Assembly: GCA_013180625.2 (NCBI GenBank)
Contig: SNVD02006955.1
Coordinates: forward strand, 496,001 to 560,000
DNA: 64,000 nt
Direction: 5' to 3'
Source: Boswellia sacra
Lineage: Eukaryota > Streptophyta > Magnoliopsida > Sapindales > Burseraceae
In this document: positions 1-11,858 of the stretch, piece after piece
Position numbering within the stretch: position 1 is the stretch's first letter
Layout: each line of letters starts with the position of its first letter
The notes under the pieces: generated by a model
The model's database searches: none
What the model was told of the DNA's origin: nothing
What the model saw: the letters and a program-made list of their open reading frames with translations, nothing else
Translations under genes and position numbers: made by a program

Positions 1-935
1 TTCATAGCTATGAAATTCTATTATTTGTATGGTTATTAGAATTTATGTTTTTGATGAATTGTTGGTATAGGAATCTATTTGAAGATATACCTCTAAGATT
101 TTATTTTGATTGTTTTATTTAGTTCAAAAATATGCATAAATGCCTAAGATTTTTATTGTTGAATAACCATTATAATGAGGCTAACACTAAGTTACTTCTT
201 TACGTGATTTATTTATGTTCAAATGAATCATGCTATGCTTTAGTACGAAAAAAATAATATATCTTGCATAATTTTATCCCAAAAAAAAAAATTATATGCA
301 ATAGATACTTGAGTTTCAACTTGAACTTATATCACGGCATTCTTGTGTTGAGTTTTCAAGATTGAAAATGTTGAACAAGAAAAGTCACGTTACATGTTAC
401 ATTCAGCAATCCGTCATGAATAACGTAACAGATGAATTATTATTCATTTTATAACTTTAAATTTAAATACTTTTAAGTGGGTATATAAAGATGAGTTATG
501 GCTGAGTCAATTAGTGGTAGGACTGGTTTAGGAATTTTTTTTTTTTTGTAATCTGATTTTTGCTTCATCTTAAAGGATCTGTTAATTGTTAATATGTTGA
601 TTTTTATATTTAATTATAGATGATTAATATTTATTTTTATTCTCGCTCTATATTAAACAAATAAGGTAAAGATAAGACCATTAGAGAATCGTTATTTGGC
701 TAAGTTAGGTTGGATTATAATTCAACCAATGGCTTAAAAAAAAACATTGTATCCCTAAATTTAATGAAAATATTAATATATATCTTATAAAAGTACTATA
801 TTTTATTAAATTATTGAAATAAAAAATTATAATATATCTATGAAAACTGAACCTTTGAATTATTTCATCCCATCCACAAGGAAAAATAAAAATAAAATAA
901 AGTCTTGGTTACGCGTACTAAAACTGGTTGTGTTG

Positions 936-965
936 CTATTATTATTGTTATTATTATTATTATTA
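936..965. repeat. (TTA)n microsatellite
   Basis: Interrupted run of TTA/ATT units, about 30 bases, in intergenic DNA. Confidence 0.8.
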
Positions 966-1295
966 CGTTAAAGTTATTGACATAAATGAAATTATGGCAC
1001 GTTTATTATATGCCATCATGCATGACGAATATACCCTAACAAGGGGAAGCATAGTGGGACACACGACAATATTGTTATTACGAGTAGAAGCTAATTATGT
1101 ACAAAAAACATTAATTCAACTTTACAAATCTGTCCCTCCTAATTACAGTAGTTAATATGTTCTTACCAAGATTGATTACTTGAATATATAAAAAGATTAT
1201 AATAGTAGTATATACATATAAGAAAGATAACTTGTGTGTGAGAAGGTCCCCAAAATATTCAAATCCGGCGTATAACAGACATTCTGACAAATAAA

Positions 1296-1500
1296 TGACT
1301 ATAAATTTAAAAAAATATTTGTTTACAGTGAGTTTACCACGTAATTAGATTGATGAGATACATCCGTTTAATAAAAAATTAAAAAAAATAGAATAAATAA
1401 TATCATTTTATTTTTTTAATTTTTTATTAAATAAATATATCACATCAACTTAATTATATCGTACATCAGTTGTAAAAAGATTTTATAGTAAACTTGAGAT
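1296..1500. repeat. Snap-back MITE (imperfect inverted repeat)
   Basis: The two halves are imperfect reverse complements. The inner arms are about 1351-1394 and 1404-1447 around a loop of roughly 10 bases, both carrying a TTTAATAAAAAATTAAAAAA core. The similarity extends outwards (TTTACA...TAATTA on the left against the reverse complement on the right) to about 1300 and 1500. No coding capacity. A clear target-site duplication was not found, so the superfamily is not assigned. Confidence 0.55.
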
Positions 1501-3106
1501 CGTGAATTGAACGTTTTCGCCGATATTGCAAGTCTTTTGCTGATGCCAAGAAGGCCACAGTCCAGGCCACTCAATGGTAACAGTACCTGTGTACTAATGG
1601 TTCTCACTTCCCTTCTGCAGCAACATCCACGCGACCCGATATGGCTATTTGATTTGTTTAAAGTTGTTCCTTTCTTCGATACTAAATGCGGATTAGACAC
1701 GTTTTGAAAATTGTTATAAGTCATGATCACGCATTTGCAATGCGAGAGGAAAATTTGATCATAACTTTTGCGAAAACTTTTGTCAACATCTACAAATTAC
1801 AGATGGAGCGTATCATTATCGTCCACGTAACTGCACATGGATAAGGTAAGGCAAGGCACAGTTCATCACATCCACGTCAATAATATATTCCTCTAATTTG
1901 CTTCCATCTAACTAAGACAATTCAAAGCACACACCAACCCAAACTTATTTATTGATGTGTTAAGTGCGCTTGTCTCCTGCTCCTAGTCCTTTCAGCTTTA
2001 TCGAGTTGAAGCTTTCTGCTTATCATCTTCCATGTCTGTTGGATTCTCCAACACATGAGCATGGCAAGTAGGTCCCTGTTGATACAATCTCTGACATCTA
2101 ACTCAACTTTAATTTGTGTCCACTCACACTCACAGGTTAATTGATTCATCCATGTCCTTCTCTTCTAGTGCTCACGAGTCATGAAACGACATTTTCATAA
2201 TTATTATTACATAATCTACGTTGCAATCTACATTCACATTCTTGGCCCACAACAGGCTCCCATCAATTACTAGACAGACACCAGAGTGATTGTGTTTTTT
2301 GAGGCAAGCTTTCGCAATCCAAGGAAGGAAAAATCGGATTCACCTTAAAATTATTAAATGGGTAATCAATGGCTGTTGTGATCAATCAAAGATTTCTAAA
2401 TCCATCTAGTATCTTCTTTTCTGTTTATTGTTGTTTCTTGTAATTTTGATTTACTTTGAATAGGTAATATGATCCAGAATCTCGTCCAAATTCGTTGCAA
2501 TATTGTATCTTCCCACGAATATGCGTATCCTCCAACAATTAGAAAGCGAATACTTTGACTGAAGCTCCTGTGCCAATTGCAAATAAAGCCGCCAATCTCT
2601 AGCTAGTCATATGCTAAAATATTAGAGCCAAAACTACAAGTAAAATAGCATTTGAATTATACCATTGAGTATTGAAGCCAACTGCTCCACATTGATAGGA
2701 AAAAATAAAAAAGGCATCACTTAGGATAATGATAATGATAGTTGCTTTCCATATTCGATTAAAAGGGTAATCACCTATGTTAATTATTACTGTTCTAGCT
2801 TATTACCTTGTCTACCGTCTACATCAAGTTTCTCAATAACATTCAAAGAGAAAATATCAACAAGTTCATATTCCAACATACTATGATATAAGAAACAATA
2901 AATTTCATATATGGTTCTTCGTGATTTCACCAGTATATGAATGTCATAAGTTTATTTTGATACACGAAATTCACGAGAAAAGAATATAATTTTGGACTAA
3001 GCACCATTCGTTCACCCTCATGCATAGGGATGAAATGAAATCAACCTATCATATATCTAAATTCAATCAAATATATACACATCGACCAATTACTAGCTAT
3101 ACTTCT

Positions 3107-3194
3107 AGGTGATGCAAACCCTCTTTACTTTGCTGCCCAGTTTTCAGATTAGGTGATGCAAACCCTCTTTACTTTGCTGCCCAGTTTTCAGATT
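3107..3194. repeat. 44-bp perfect tandem duplication over the stop codon of the EMB8-like gene
   Basis: The 44-bp unit at 3107-3150 is repeated exactly at 3151-3194. The EMB8-like open reading frame on the minus strand runs through the copy at 3151-3194 and stops at 3146-3144, inside the other copy. Without the duplication the frame would end four bases past the unit, changing the last residues from Leu-Ile-stop to Leu-Glu-Val-stop. Perfect identity suggests a recent event. Confidence 0.95.
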
Positions 3195-6100
3195 AGCAGA
3201 GGATGTAGGAGCTTTAGATGAGCCTCTTTCCAGATGTTCCAAGAAATCCATCACCACAGGATCAGTCCATGGTGCTCCAAATGGAGCTTCAGCACCAGCA
3301 ACCCACCCCAGATGACCACCTTTCGGTGTCATTATTAGCAAACAATTCGGATTTTCCTGCTCAACAGGTGATATACTTCATTAAATACAGCCAACAGAAG
3401 ACAGAAACATGTGATATGTGTCACTAACCATCTGATATCATGTGATCAAAAGAGATATATTTTCCTAATTGATATCATGTCATCGTCAATAATATTTTCT
3501 CAACAAAAATCAAACAGAAGCGGGGTATATAGCAATAATAAGATAGCGTTAATCTGCAAAAATGGCAGCGCAAACACCACTACATTTTGGAAATGTTTGT
3601 CGATCCAATTATGAAATCAATTGGCCACCTCATAGCTTAACCATCTTCTAACTGGAAGGTTCACAGACATAGTGATCGATTTTCTCCATCTCCCATTCTC
3701 TAGATGCAACCCAATAGGGTGTATTTCTAATCCTATGAAAAACTTGAGTGGTTGCAGAGCTTATAACTACTTGTGTTCTCTTTTGGTCTAATTGGGGATG
3801 CTTTGTTCACAGGGAATGAAGTTGATACATATCAATCATATTGGGTGCTATTCTTGAGTGTCAAGACTTATTATCATAGTGATTAATGAATGGCCCTCTA
3901 GAAGATAGGAGATGCAGTAAACAGATTATATGTTAGACCGTGAGCCATGACCCTGTTGGAGACCAGGGTTCATCTAGAAGAGCGCTGGAATGGAAGTCTT
4001 GACAAGGAATTCCCACAGGAGCATGAGTTAAGTTAGTTACAGACATGGGCCAGGGACTACTGAAAGCATAAACAACGGAAAGAAGCAGAATAAGCATTTT
4101 ACCATAGACCATAATGATTAAGATACAGCATAGATGACACTACATAGTGAAAATAGCCTAAACCCTGTAAAACAGGATCCACAAAGCAGTTTGGATGTAA
4201 GACTTCTTTTACAAGAGAGCACCGCACATACCTTGATATCTTCACAAGGAATTCCTCTGGAAGGAGCAATCGGATCATTTGCAGCCTGCAAACGATGAAG
4301 CAACATATTAATTAATAGCTCCATCACTCAGTATTGCATGTCTACACATTTTCATTGTCGGCTAGATCTCTACACCTCTACCATCTGTAAACCTCTACTT
4401 GTATAAAGGGAGTTCACCAGACCAATTTGAAATAAAGCAAAAAGAAAAAAAAAGGCATTAACAAATTTCCTTATTCAACCTCAAGCAATGAATTTTGTCA
4501 GGCACTGAAATTCCAGTTGCTAGTCCCTATCACTAATTGTAAAGGCAATTTGAAAGTCTAAACAAAGTATGCACTATGAACATAAAACCAGCTCCAATTT
4601 TCCATTTAAAATGCCATTATTATTGTTTTTTCCTACCTCATAACCTCTCCAACTGGCAAACCTATCACGAGAATATTAAAGAGAAAAAAGAAACAGAATT
4701 TTCTTCTTTTCATTTTACCTTATAAAGTTTACAGTTGGACATAAATTCAGCAATATGTCAATGCCAAGTATAGTGCTGTTAATAATGTGTGAAAAGAAAC
4801 AACCCCAGAAATTCCAAGGCCCATATGGACGATAATTCATCCAAGATATAAAACCTAATTGTAGAGATAATTTCTAAATGTGAATTAAGCATTAACCAGA
4901 CTTGTAATCAGTCCAAAATTGTTACACGACTAAGCTATAACTGCAAAAATTTTGTCTTTACAAGTGGCAGTAACATGTTACCTGGATGCAAAGCAAAGGG
5001 ACCTGGACATGTTTTATGGAGTCTGAACTGCTTGAATTAGAGTAGTAGTCATCCACCGACTTAAAACCAAATGAAACTGCAAGGTATTATAGAAGAGGAC
5101 TAAACTAATGGCCTCAATACAAAATCCTTCCACTCAATGATAAAGAAATTCTTTGCATGTGTAAGAAACACATACCACGGGTTAGTCCTTCATCAAACTC
5201 CCTGACAGATTTCGCATTGGCAGCTGATGGGATGTTAAATTCACCACCCATATCTTCAAAGAGAAGAGCATGCCTGTATAAATAAAATGATTCTGATGAT
5301 ACTATACACGCATAGAAACATAAAATTTTAAGTGGAATAAAGCATAATTACTTCTTGAAAATTCTACAGAGAGCACTAGCAAGAGCTTTGTCGTAAACAA
5401 TGTTAAATCCCTTACGGAAGTCTTCATCAGCAATTACCAAATTGAAGGGGTTACACAATGAGACAGCACCAGAAAGAGGACAACCATGAGATTCCTGCAA
5501 GTAAAACAGAAGCTTTAACATTTTTTTATTTTTTATTTTAAAGGATGGAGCACATCACAATCACATGATTTTTGAATCTACCTGACCCAAATAACGAACA
5601 AGAATGTTGGCTCCAAGAGACCAACCAGCAGCATACAACTTAGCATTGGGATATCTATTAGCAACATGTCCCACAACTTCAGTCATATCTCCTAAAAACG
5701 ACGCCGAATAGAACTGCGCCCATATCAGTCATCAGTGTCGTCAAATCCTCTCACAATTCCAAACCACAGAAATCTCAAAGAAGCTGAAGCTGAAGCTAAA
5801 GCTAGTACCTGAGCAGTGGTAACAGGGCTATCTCCACAACCTCGACTGTTGAACACAACAACACGCCATCCCTTACTTCGCGCTCTAACCAGCATATGCC
5901 TCACGTATGTATCCCCGCTGCCTCCAGTCAAACCTGGCTGCAAACTCCAATGCACCAAAATTCCATTCAAATTTTCATCAACTAATTCGTCTAAAATTCT
6001 AAAATAAGAGTGGCATATCTGTAATTTATCGAAAATTCTCATGGGAAACAAAACAAACGGACCAGTAAAATCAGTATTGGAGAATCGGGGGCCAACCGTC

Positions 6101-6449
6101 GGTGGTCGCCGGCCACCCAATCCAGAGCGACGGAGCCATCGTCTTTGGTACGAAGACACTCTCGCTTGAGCCTGACGTCAGGCAGCGACCGGAAGAACGC
6201 AGCGAATATCGTCTCGACGTGGCGGTTCCAGGCAATCACCGGAAATGGAGTGTAGGGACGATCGAGTTGGAGTGTCTTGAGAGCTGGAAGGAAGGCGTCA
6301 CGTGCGCCGCCCGTGACCTCTAGTGAGGATTGGGGGTTGGGCATCGTTTTTTTTGTGGTTACGTGGAGCGAAGAGATTGGGCGGAGTGTAAGACACAGGT
6401 TTTGGACAGCCGGAGCCCCGCCCAGGCCGAGTCCTGCTACGTAGCCCAT
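3144..6449 (-). CDS. EMB8-like alpha/beta hydrolase (YheT/ABHD1-3 type)
   Basis: Predicted serine hydrolase of the embryogenesis-associated EMB8 group; the natural substrate is not known to me. Exons on the minus strand: 6449-6063, 5937-5809, 5713-5582, 5494-5352, 5273-5176, 5076-4982, 4285-4232 and 3356-3144, all GT-AG, giving 416 residues, normal for the family. The oxyanion-side segment PGLTGG opens exon 2. The nucleophile elbow GWSLGA puts the catalytic Ser near residue 204, the acid is in NDPIAP (about Asp332) and the base in GGHLGW (about His361). The first 35 residues before a second in-frame ATG (6344) could be a targeting extension. The last exon is altered by the 44-bp duplication. 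A hAT-like element sits only about 100 bp upstream of the start. Confidence 0.93.
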
Positions 6450-6514
6450 TATGTTGTGCCTTGTAGCTAACGAAAGAAGCGGCCGTCTGTCATTTGAAGT
6501 AAAACCAGTCCACG

Positions 6515-6530
6515 AAACGACGCGTCGTTT
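6515..6530. promoter_or_regulatory. 16-bp perfect palindrome with CGCG core upstream of the EMB8-like gene
   Basis: AAACGACGCGTCGTTT equals its own reverse complement. It lies 66 bp upstream of the ATG at 6449 and 23 bp from the adjacent hAT-like element. The core ACGCGT matches the CGCG-box type (VCGCGB) bound by CAMTA factors. A regulatory role is inferred only from position and symmetry. Confidence 0.4.
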
Positions 6531-6552
6531 TGTACGAGTAGAGTGGTGGGGG

Positions 6553-7353
6553 TAGGGTTGTGTATTTAGTGTGGTATAGTGCGGTATCGCTGTATCATTA
6601 TCATACCTTATATAGTTCAGATTTTAGATTTTTATATCATATTATATTATTTTTGAATATAATATTATATTATTTTCGGGTAGTTGACTAAATTGATCAA
6701 AATCTGGATAATATTTTACTATGTATTTTTAATTATCTTAAAGTTTATTTATAGTTTTTTTTCAAGATTTTGACACTTTGAGTTCTTATTTTGACATTGT
6801 TTAATATTGTGATTCATAAAGTTTGTATTAAATAAAAAAAAAATCAAGCAATTACATATCTTTAACAATACAAATAATCAAGTAACTATATATTCTATAA
6901 CGACACAAATAATCAATTAACATCGTATCTATAACAATACAAAAATATCATGTAACTACATATTTTATAATAACACGAATACTCAAGCAATTACATTATC
7001 TGCTGCTTCAAAATTCAAGTAAAATGATAGAAAAATGATAGAGGGTGAGGGATTTAGGGTTACTCTTTTCATTATATAATCTATTAGTGTATATAATACT
7101 CACACATATAAATTATACATAACCAATTATAAATTGATTCACGACATAATTTTTTTTTAAAAGAAGTATAATATCGTATGTTATTTTCGGATTTTTATAA
7201 AAATACTCGCCACTATACTATACCATATCATAGGAGATTTTTAAAATTTTTATCATATCACACCCTATATTTTTTTATATCCTACCCTACATTCACCGTA
7301 CCACAACGAATATATCGAATTCGAACGGGGGCGCGGACATCATGCACACCCTA
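6553..7353. mobile_element. Non-autonomous hAT-like element
   Basis: An 801-bp AT-rich segment without coding capacity. Its ends are short imperfect terminal inverted repeats: TAGGGTTGTGTAT at the left, and TAGGGTGTGCAT when the right end is read on the other strand. Both fit the hAT terminal pattern YARNG. The flanks are an 8-bp direct repeat with one mismatch, GGTGGGGG (6545-6552) against AGTGGGGG (7354-7361), the hAT target-site length. The sub-terminal regions are rich in GGTATA and TATACC-like words in inverted orientation, usual for hAT elements. Confidence 0.65.
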
Positions 7354-7825
7354 AGTGGGGGCGCTTTCATATCGCAGGCATGCGATGCAACTGACTCTCG
7401 TAGCGTTCGTTATCGATTCATACAAGTAATTGACTTGCCGTTGGTTAGTGTCTAAGCGGATGAACCGATGACTGACTATAATAACCTGATCGATGCGCGC
7501 ACAAAAGCTTTTCTAACGCCCTCTTCAGCTTGGTAATGGCAATGGTACTCAAAAACAGTATTCGATTTGTCTCAGTCTCCTGTTATTGTCTAAATTTGTT
7601 TTCATCGTTACTTCTTCATCATGTTTAATGAACGAACGGTCTCTCGTTCAACAATTTATGTAGAATGATGTATTATTCTTTTTTATTGGATGTTAAATTT
7701 AACTCGCAGGGGCTATTTGGTTTTGGTGGACGAGCGCCCCCGCAAATTTTGAAAATTTCAGGATTTTATTAGAAAATTACTTATTTTAACTTTTTTACTA
7801 ATTTTTCCTCTATTGTTTATGATTT

Positions 7826-8118
7826 GAGTAATTTTACTCTTATAAACCACTTGTACAAACTCATCTATATAAACTGACATGATATGATTTGATTTAATAA
7901 ATAAATACAACGATTTGATAAATATATATGATTTAATAAATAAATATAATGATTTGATAAATATATATGATTTAATAAATAAATACAGTAATTTGATAAA
8001 TATATATTAATAATAAATAACATTAATTAACATAAATGATGTAACGATCATATCGGGATGTCACGTTAATTTGTATGGATAAATTTATATAAATAGTTTA
8101 TAAGAGTAGTATTACTCT
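7826..8118. mobile_element. Nested MITE with about 25-bp inverted ends
   Basis: The left end reads GAGTAATTTTACTCTTATA, continuing AAC; the right end on the other strand reads AGAGTAATACTACTCTTATA, then AAC. The arms remain alignable for some 60 bases. The element lies within the hAT-like segment and surrounds the 39-bp tandem repeat. Possible flanking duplication TGATTT, not exact. Confidence 0.55.
7891..8007. repeat. 39-bp minisatellite, 3 copies
   Basis: Three consecutive 39-bp units at 7891-7929, 7930-7968 and 7969-8007. Each starts GATTTAATAAATAAATA and contains ATTTGATAAATATATAT, with a few substitutions between copies. It is the interior of the nested MITE. Confidence 0.9.
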
Positions 8119-8176
8119 TTTGATTTTTTTTCTTTCAACAGGTCCCTCCAAACTTTTAAGTCTGGATCCGCCACTG

Positions 8177-10030
8177 TTAACTAAAACATTAATTGAAATA
8201 TAGAATTTTGTCATATGGAAAAATAAAACCCTTCTCATGTGATTATTAATTTTCTCATACTTAAAAATAATAATAAAATTAATCTAGTTTGCTTTTACCT
8301 TCTATAAGAGCAGAGAATTAAGGGAAGTCAGTAGAAGGAGAACTATGATGAGCAAAGTAACCAAGACGATTTTTACATAAACAAATTAACGACTTGCAGC
8401 ATAGTTGGCGTTATAACTTTATTCATTTACTATATATCCGAAGACATCAAAATAACTTCATTTGATTAAGATCAATGAGTAAGAGACAAGTAAAAAAGAG
8501 TCGCAATTACAAGATTGAGAACCTGTTTGTTTTGGGATCTAAAATCTGAATCTGAATCTGAATAGAATTCCGAAGTCTAAAAATTTTGGTCTATTTGTTT
8601 TGGACTCTGATAATTATTTTTTGATATATATATGCCTAAATAAAAAAGTGAAAAATTATGACTTTTTTTTAATGAAAAATCTGAATATCCTAAAATATCA
8701 TAATTACCCTTTTTATAAAATCACAAGAAATAATTATTTAAATCTTCAATTAATATAATTTTTTAAAATATTATTTAAAAATTATATATTTAATAAAATC
8801 AGAATCCGGAGTTATGTTGCTGGCTGGTGACCCACCTTCCACTGTCGCAACGTTGCCTATTAGATAGCATAATTCATACCAAAATGATCTTTATCTGAAG
8901 CTTTATTCATTCATGTAATTGAAATAGGTGGGTGGATTGCCCTTTTGCTGGAAAAAGCTAAAATCTTTTCGACCGCCGGATACATTTTGGATGATTGTGG
9001 CTAAACACTTAGGTAATGTCAAATAATTCTTACCTAGGTATCGTCATTCGACGATCATTTTGGTATCTGCGGTATTGCTAGATGCACAAATGAATATGAC
9101 GGACATCGATGGACGACGACGACACTTCCACGATTTCATTAGTTTGCTAATTTTTTTGTTTTATAAGTAAAATCAGTAAATAAAAAATATAATTTATTTT
9201 CATAAATACAAATCTTTTATTGTATTATAATTAATTTATTTACATAAATAATATATTTCTATTTTTTATAATAGGCAAGTTGATTATTATATTTAATGCA
9301 TAATATATTTTTTATAATTTAATAAATAAATATATTTTTATAATAGGTAGTTTCATAATTTATTATGGTTGAAACTTTAATTTAATGGTGTTGATTATTT
9401 AATTTTTAAGATTGACACTATAATAATATCAATATCTTTTATTTTTTATAATAATGATAAAAATGTCGCATTTAAGTTAAGTCGTTGACTTGATAAGATG
9501 AAGGGTCTTCCCCATAAAGAGAGATTAGTATTGGAAGGTGAAGATGAAGGAAGGACGGAAACAAAGTGGAATTAATATTAATTTATTTGGATAAAGAAAT
9601 ACGAGCAATCCGCGGGAATAGCAAATATAGCCCCTATCTCTTAAAAAAAAAAGAAGAGGGTCCACGAGCTGAGACAGAGAAGTTCTCTTTATATAAAAGA
9701 TTGAAAATAAATATCTTATTAATTGATATAAATTAAGTTCTATTAAGTATTAAGTTTTGTTAAGTATTAAGTTTTGTTAAGTATTGATTAAAACAAGCAG
9801 ACGCTTAGGTTGGGATGCGCGGACTATCCCGGGTAGAGATCCGATTCGGAGACCCGTAATTATAAAAAACAAAAATGATAATTAAACCTTCCATGACCAT
9901 GAGGCTTCAAACATACAGAAATTAACCAGATCGCAGCTGGCCACACATATTATGAGGTAGTGCAGTGTAACCTTATTCAACCTATCAAAAAGCGAAACTT
10001 AATTTAGACCGAAGAAGAATGTAATTAATT
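8177..10030. other. Intergenic, AT-rich, no gene seen
   Basis: No coding region. Around 8520-8850 a stretch starting with a CTGTTTGTTTTGGG-like word and repeated CTGAAT may be half of a decayed MITE. Two perfect 17-bp direct repeats plus a partial third (TTAAGTATTAAGTTTTG) lie at 9743-9787. Confidence 0.55.
9743..9787. repeat. 17-bp tandem repeat
   Basis: Two perfect copies of TTAAGTATTAAGTTTTG (9743-9759 and 9760-9776) and a partial third. Intergenic, upstream of no obvious gene. Confidence 0.85.
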
Positions 10031-10498
10031 TCATTCCTCGACTTTCTCCAAAAACTTTTCCTTCTCCTCGTCTGTCATGAAAGCTGTGAGTGGAAAAGTC
10101 TTTCCGATCCCCATTGGAGTCTTGAAATGTATCTTATCGGTTGCTGATTCGTCAATGCTCATCTCAGTTATGGGCACCCACAGAAACATCTGCTTGCTCT
10201 TAATGCCTGTCATTTTCTTCATCTTGAACTTCTCTACGTATGCAGTCACTTCAACTTCATAGCTTACGCGAGTCTTGGTCCCAGTAAAGAAATGCTCATA
10301 GGGGGCCTTTTGTTTCATCCACACAAACCCAGTTTCCCGAACTCTCCCACACTCTTCAAGGTCTTTCAATGGAAGAACACCTTTGGGGAACCCTAGCTCT
10401 TCAAGGAGTTCTATAGAGTGGCGATAGCACTCTTCGGGACCATACACAATCTCTGCACCTGCACGTTGATCTTCCTTTGATGATTTGCTGGTAGCCAT
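10031..10498 (-). CDS. DUF538 family protein (SVB-like), single exon
   Basis: A 155-residue protein of the plant DUF538 family, whose best-known member affects trichome size; the biochemical role is unknown. The start ATG at 10498 begins MATSKSSKEDQRAG, and the stop is TGA at 10033-10031. The family signature is visible: a helix-rich start with YGPEECYRHS and LLEELGFPKGVLPL, then the hydrophobic beta segment containing ETGFVWMKQK, and a C-terminal part with SIDESATDKIHFKTP. There is no signal peptide, so a cytosolic location is likely, whereas many relatives are secreted. It has no introns, as is common for the family. It stands alone, with more than 3 kb of intergenic DNA on each side. Confidence 0.93.
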   Translation of the reverse strand: MATSKSSKEDQRAGAEIVYGPEECYRHSIELLEELGFPKGVLPLKDLEECGRVRETGFVWMKQKAPYEHFFTGTKTRVSYEVEVTAYVEKFKMKKMTGIKSKQMFLWVPITEMSIDESATDKIHFKTPMGIGKTFPLTAFMTDEEKEKFLEKVEE

Positions 10499-11820
10499 AT
10501 TGATTAGCGAAGGAGAGCTTTGGAATTAATTATATTTATATGTTTCAGTACTAAAATATTGCATGCAATCGAGATGCTTTTGATGATTAAATGGAATATA
10601 TATACAGAAATATATGAAGAGTGACGTGGGGTTGTTTGCTGTAGGTTGAGCTGAATTCGGTTCTTCAATGGGGTGGTTGAACTAATGACTACTGGTAGGC
10701 ACAGTCGGTTAAGTGTCTTCACCTACGCAACACGGCATGTTCTTTCATATTCTAATTTGGTTTGTTTGGTTTATATTAATTACTCTCTATATATATATAA
10801 TTCAATACCTTTAATAAAGAAAACGAGGGAGGCAAATTAATTATCAGACCAGTGCAGGTGACTTATTGCTTGAAGAGTTTGGCCACTACAACTAACCTAC
10901 AAGTAAAAGAGACGGCTGCTCTCTAGCCTAATTTCAAACAAGAAAAAACCAATAAAGTATCACTAATTGTAACATTTACTCTCTCTTCTATAATTAACTT
11001 TTTTTTGTAAGCTTTTGCTAGCTTCTCAACTTTAATTGTCTTTTCTCTTCCCGTTTCACTATGTGGAAGAGAAATCATTAAGTAATCTCCATTTCAAACT
11101 TCTTTTCCGAGGAAAATTTTCAATTCCTACCCTGCGCATCACACTTTAGTGCGTTTTTTTTTTGAGTAAGAATACATAAATACCTTAAATTTTCTTTTTT
11201 CATTATCCCACTTCAGCTGAGAAAACTTAATTTACAATGAAAAGTTGGGAAAAAAACAGTTTGTTTTGCAATACCCTCCAAATCAAATGCGACAGATTCT
11301 TTCACGTACACACCAAATTCTGCAGTGGATCTCTCAGAGCTATCGTATAAACAAAATTACTATTACAAATATTGTATGTAAAAGTGAGGAAAGGAAAAAC
11401 GCAGGAAATCCAAAATCTAAAAGATGATTTTGTCAAATTTATCACTTCTTCTAGAAGCTTAACTTTTAACCGACTGTTTGAAATTGTTTGGTCACGCTAG
11501 TTTTGATATCATGTTAAATATGTCATTTTTTTTAATTTTAACTTATAAATATAAGTTTCACGTTAATTCTCTAATAAATATATCATATATGGTTGAAACG
11601 AGGAGCTTTTAATTGGGCTTAATTAATTTTCCAACTCCCACCAAACAGCACTTTTGTGCTTTATAATTGTCCCACGCTAAGATCTGTAGAGTGTATCTTC
11701 TCTGATTCTGCACAATCCTACCCCACAAATGAAATGATGATTCATGAGTAAATGATATCTGAGGTGATCCATTAATTATATAACAAGTGATCATGAGAAC
11801 AAAACGCAATCAAGTCAACT

Positions 11821-11858
<38 letters not shown>

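Larger units (their letters stand above)
1..3143. other. AT-rich intergenic region, no gene seen
   Basis: No reading frame here has an ATG start together with convincing protein character. A short (TTA)n microsatellite lies near 936-965 and a snap-back MITE near 1296-1500. The stretch at about 1500-1720 is a little less AT-rich, but I could not recognise any protein in it on either strand. The end of the EMB8-like gene's 3' flank lies at the right edge. Confidence 0.6.
7707..8176. mobile_element. Second hAT-like element, composite with nested MITE
   Basis: The right end read on the minus strand begins CAGTGGCGGATCCAG, a terminus widespread among plant hAT elements. The left end begins CAGGGGC, matching 6 of 7. 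Flanks TTAACTCG (7699-7706) and TTAACTAA (8177-8184) share six bases and may be a decayed 8-bp target duplication. The inner part holds a separate inverted-repeat element (7826-8118) and a 39-bp minisatellite. The left border is less certain than the right. Confidence 0.5.

Noticed and set aside
1440..1730. 96-codon frame on the minus strand
   Set aside because: Part lies in the MITE arm and no similarity to a known protein is visible.
9780..9860. Stretch with tRNA-like GC words (GGTTGGG...GGTAGAG)
   Set aside because: No complete cloverleaf or T-loop GTTCRANNC in a correct position could be built.
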